Of a stretch of 64,000 nt of DNA, positions 62,267-64,000 are shown one piece after another. Position 1 is the stretch's first letter; each line of letters begins with the position of its first letter. Under the pieces are notes generated by a model that searched no databases, was not told where the DNA came from, and saw nothing but the letters and a program-made list of their open reading frames with translations. The DNA comes from Burkholderia mayonis (GTDB lineage: Bacteria > Pseudomonadota > Gammaproteobacteria > Burkholderiales > Burkholderiaceae). The DNA lies in the NCBI RefSeq assembly GCF_001523745.2, contig NZ_CP013387.1, positions 682,001-746,000 of the forward strand, written 5' to 3'. The translations under genes and the position numbers were made by a program.

Positions 62267-63333
62267 GCACGATCCGCTCGACGGTGCCGCCGCCGCCGCT
62301 GCCCGAAGTCGTCGAAGGGCAGCACTACGCGTCGCCGCAGCGCGATGTCGCGCTCGCGGACACGCTCTTCATCGATTGCCACTTCGATCGCGTCGAATGG
62401 TCCGGCTGCCGGCTGTCGAATCTGCGCTTCGTGAACTGCACGTTCGACGCGAATCGCTTCGATCGCTGCGAGCTGCTGAAGCTCACGCACGAGTCGAGCC
62501 GAATCCGCGCGGGTGCGTGGACGCAGAGCGCGTTGCGCGGCGTGTCGTTCAACGAATGCGAGATCGAAGGCGGCGCGTGGACGGGCAGCCTGCTGAAGGA
62601 CGTCGTGTGCGCGCAGTCGAAGGGCGCGGGCTGGACGTTCGACGGCGTGCGCGGCGCGCATGTGTCGCTCGTCGCGGGTAATTACTCGGGCGTCACGCTG
62701 CGCGGTGGCCATTGGAGCGACACGTCGTGGATCGGCAGCCAGTTCGCCGATCTGCGGCTCGAAGCCGTCGGGTTCGAGAACCTGATCGCCGGGCAAAGCG
62801 GTTTTCTGCGCGCCGTGCTCGTCGAATGCCGCGGCATCAACGTGCGTTGGATCGACTCGCGAATCGAGCGGATGACCGTGCACGGCTGTGAGCTGAAGCA
62901 GACCGCATGGTCGCACAGTACGTGGGCGACGGGCGAGATCCATGCGAGCCGGCTGCCGCTCGCGAGCTTCGATCATGCGACCGTCAACGGCCTGACCGTG
63001 ACGAACAGCGACTTGTCGCAGGCGATCTTCGACAGCGCGAGCGTCGTGGACAGTGCGTTGCAAGGCGTGCGCGCGCCGCGGATCGCATTGCGCGACGCGT
63101 GGATTACGCGCGTGAATCTGTCGGGCGCGCACCTGCAGCTACTCGACGCGCGCGGCGTGCATCTCGAACGCGTCGACCTGCGCGGCGCCGACTGCCGCGG
63201 CGGCAACCTGGTCGGCCAGCCGCGCCAGGCATGGAGCGCGGCGGATACGCGGGATGCGGTTTTCGAGGAAGCCACCGGCGCCGACGACGAGCTCTGGTGG
63301 CAGCGAGTCCAACCCGGAGCAAGAGGAGTTTGA
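62263..63333 (+). CDS. Pentapeptide-repeat protein of the VgrG accessory module
   Basis: This 356-residue protein consists almost entirely of degenerate pentapeptide repeats: LFIDCHFDRVEWSGCRLSNLRFVNCTFDANRFDRCELLKL, and later ANLSGAHL-like units (VNLSGAHLQLLDARGVHLERVDLRGADCRGG). No other domain or signal peptide is present. The start overlaps the DUF2169 gene (ATGA). The beta-helix fold suggests a structural or adaptor role in assembling the VgrG tip, working with the repeats in the DUF2169 protein. An earlier in-frame stretch upstream is a shadow of the DUF2169 gene. Precise function unknown. Confidence 0.85.
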   Translation: MSTIRSTVPPPPLPEVVEGQHYASPQRDVALADTLFIDCHFDRVEWSGCRLSNLRFVNCTFDANRFDRCELLKLTHESSRIRAGAWTQSALRGVSFNECEIEGGAWTGSLLKDVVCAQSKGAGWTFDGVRGAHVSLVAGNYSGVTLRGGHWSDTSWIGSQFADLRLEAVGFENLIAGQSGFLRAVLVECRGINVRWIDSRIERMTVHGCELKQTAWSHSTWATGEIHASRLPLASFDHATVNGLTVTNSDLSQAIFDSASVVDSALQGVRAPRIALRDAWITRVNLSGAHLQLLDARGVHLERVDLRGADCRGGNLVGQPRQAWSAADTRDAVFEEATGADDELWWQRVQPGARGV

Positions 63334-63335
63334 CG

Positions 63336-64000
63336 ATGAGCATGCGGGAAATGTCTGCCGTGCACGACACGCTTGCATACGAGTGTGACGACGACGCGGT
63401 ATCGCGTCATGCGCTGACGCGAATCATGAAGGGCGGTGCGCGGGTGCGCGACGCGGGGCCGGGTGTGCATGACGTGCGTGCGGAAGCACCGTCGCGCGAG
63501 CCGGCATCGTCCGCGCCCGCTGCTGCGACGACGATGCTCGCGTGCGTCGGCGAAGCGCATACGGCGGCGGGCGAATGGCTCGTCACCGTGCAGCCCGGCG
63601 CCGTGTTGCGCGCGAAGAAGGCGGTGAGCTGCGTCGTCGCGCCGCAGCCGGGCGATCTCGTGCAGATCTGCCGCGACGGCGAGCGCTGCTGGGTGCTCGC
63701 GGTGCTCGAACGCGACGAGGCGAGCGACGAGGTGGCGCTCGATTTCGGCGACGCGCACGTCGCGCTGCGCGCGCGCGACGTGCGCGTCGAGGCGCGCGAC
63801 CGGCTGTCGCTCGAGGCCGCGCAGCTCGCGAACCGCGCGCAGGTGATCACGCAGGCGGCGGCCGAGCGCCAGACGCACGTGAGCGGCACCGACGCGACGC
63901 ATGCGGGCAGCACGATCGTCCACACCGAGCGGCACATGGCGATGCATGCGAAGAGCGCGGTCGTCACGGCATCGTCGCTGCTGAAGATAGACGCAGGCCA
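63336..64000 (+). CDS. DUF3540-family protein (partial, runs off right edge)
   Basis: The ATG at 63336 (MSMREMSAVHDTLAYECDDD) opens a frame that continues for 221 codons to the window end. The N-terminal 70 residues are low-complexity; then LVTVQPGAVLRAKKAVSCVVAPQPGDLVQICRDGERCWVLAVLERD resembles the small OB-like barrel of DUF3540. A helical/beta stretch follows (VRVEARDRLSLEAAQLANRAQVITQAAAERQTHV) that resembles VgrG-type needle sequence. DUF3540 genes accompany DUF2169 and PAAR-like (DUF4150) genes in Burkholderia T6SS loci, so a PAAR tip or effector gene is expected just beyond 64000. Confidence 0.8.
   Translation, partial: MSMREMSAVHDTLAYECDDDAVSRHALTRIMKGGARVRDAGPGVHDVRAEAPSREPASSAPAAATTMLACVGEAHTAAGEWLVTVQPGAVLRAKKAVSCVVAPQPGDLVQICRDGERCWVLAVLERDEASDEVALDFGDAHVALRARDVRVEARDRLSLEAAQLANRAQVITQAAAERQTHVSGTDATHAGSTIVHTERHMAMHAKSAVVTASSLLKIDAG

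Overview
The window is high-GC DNA with Burkholderia-type codon use. Gene content (AA10 chitin-binding LPMO, Bcr/CflA and DHA2 exporters, a type VI secretion locus with two VgrGs, an aminoethylphosphonate locus) fits a secondary chromosome of a Burkholderia of the pseudomallei/thailandensis group. The organism is inferred from gene content and style, not from a marker gene.

Region 1 (1-12.6 kb) looks like an acquired uptake/biosynthesis island with lower GC than the rest. A leftward operon (carrier protein plus EntE-like adenylating enzyme, running off the left edge) faces a rightward operon of TonB receptor, FecCD permease, ABC ATPase and an MmgE/PrpD-family enzyme. A DHA2 exporter, a TetR repressor and a second, frameshifted exporter follow. 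Four copies of a 17-bp TetR-type palindrome (core GACCGACGGTCGGTC) lie on the promoters of these units, which suggests one regulon. A decayed copy of tetR fills one spacer, and an internally deleted ISL3-type element marks the right end.

Region 2 (12.7-15.6 kb) holds an AA10 lytic polysaccharide monooxygenase and a YdjA-type nitroreductase with a Cys-rich partner gene behind a Fur-like box.

Region 3 (16.3-27.1 kb) is a six-gene block of circularly permuted ATP-grasp, alpha-E, transglutaminase-like and DUF2126 proteins. These types occur together in predicted peptide-ligation systems of unknown product. Two sets are present: one with separate ATP-grasp and alpha-E proteins and one with them fused. 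One transglutaminase-like protein has Ser in place of the catalytic Cys.

Region 4 (27.4-34.4 kb) holds a MocR regulator divergent from a Bcr/CflA exporter, a FUSC membrane protein, and a GlxA-type regulator divergent from a DJ-1/PfpI protein. Remnants of TetR and LysR genes lie between them.

Region 5 (34.7-42.0 kb) is a tightly coupled seven-gene leftward operon that makes 2-aminoethylphosphonate (PEP mutase, phosphonopyruvate decarboxylase, AEP transaminase) and probably attaches it to a lipid or glycan (two nucleotidyltransferases, CDP-alcohol phosphatidyltransferase, LPG-synthase/HpnL-like membrane protein, 2OG-Fe(II) oxygenase). It ends in a strong intrinsic terminator. A CoA-transferase follows on the other strand.

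Region 6 (43.9-64.0 kb) has a 1.5-kb AT-richer spacer with paired dyad sites, then T6SS genes tssA-tssB-tssC-hcp-tssE-tssF-tssG-clpV. Two tandem vgrG genes with 31 perfect heptad repeats each follow, then DUF2169, pentapeptide and DUF3540 cargo-handling genes that run off the right edge. A 43-codon chimeric ORF between the vgrGs is the scar of their duplication.
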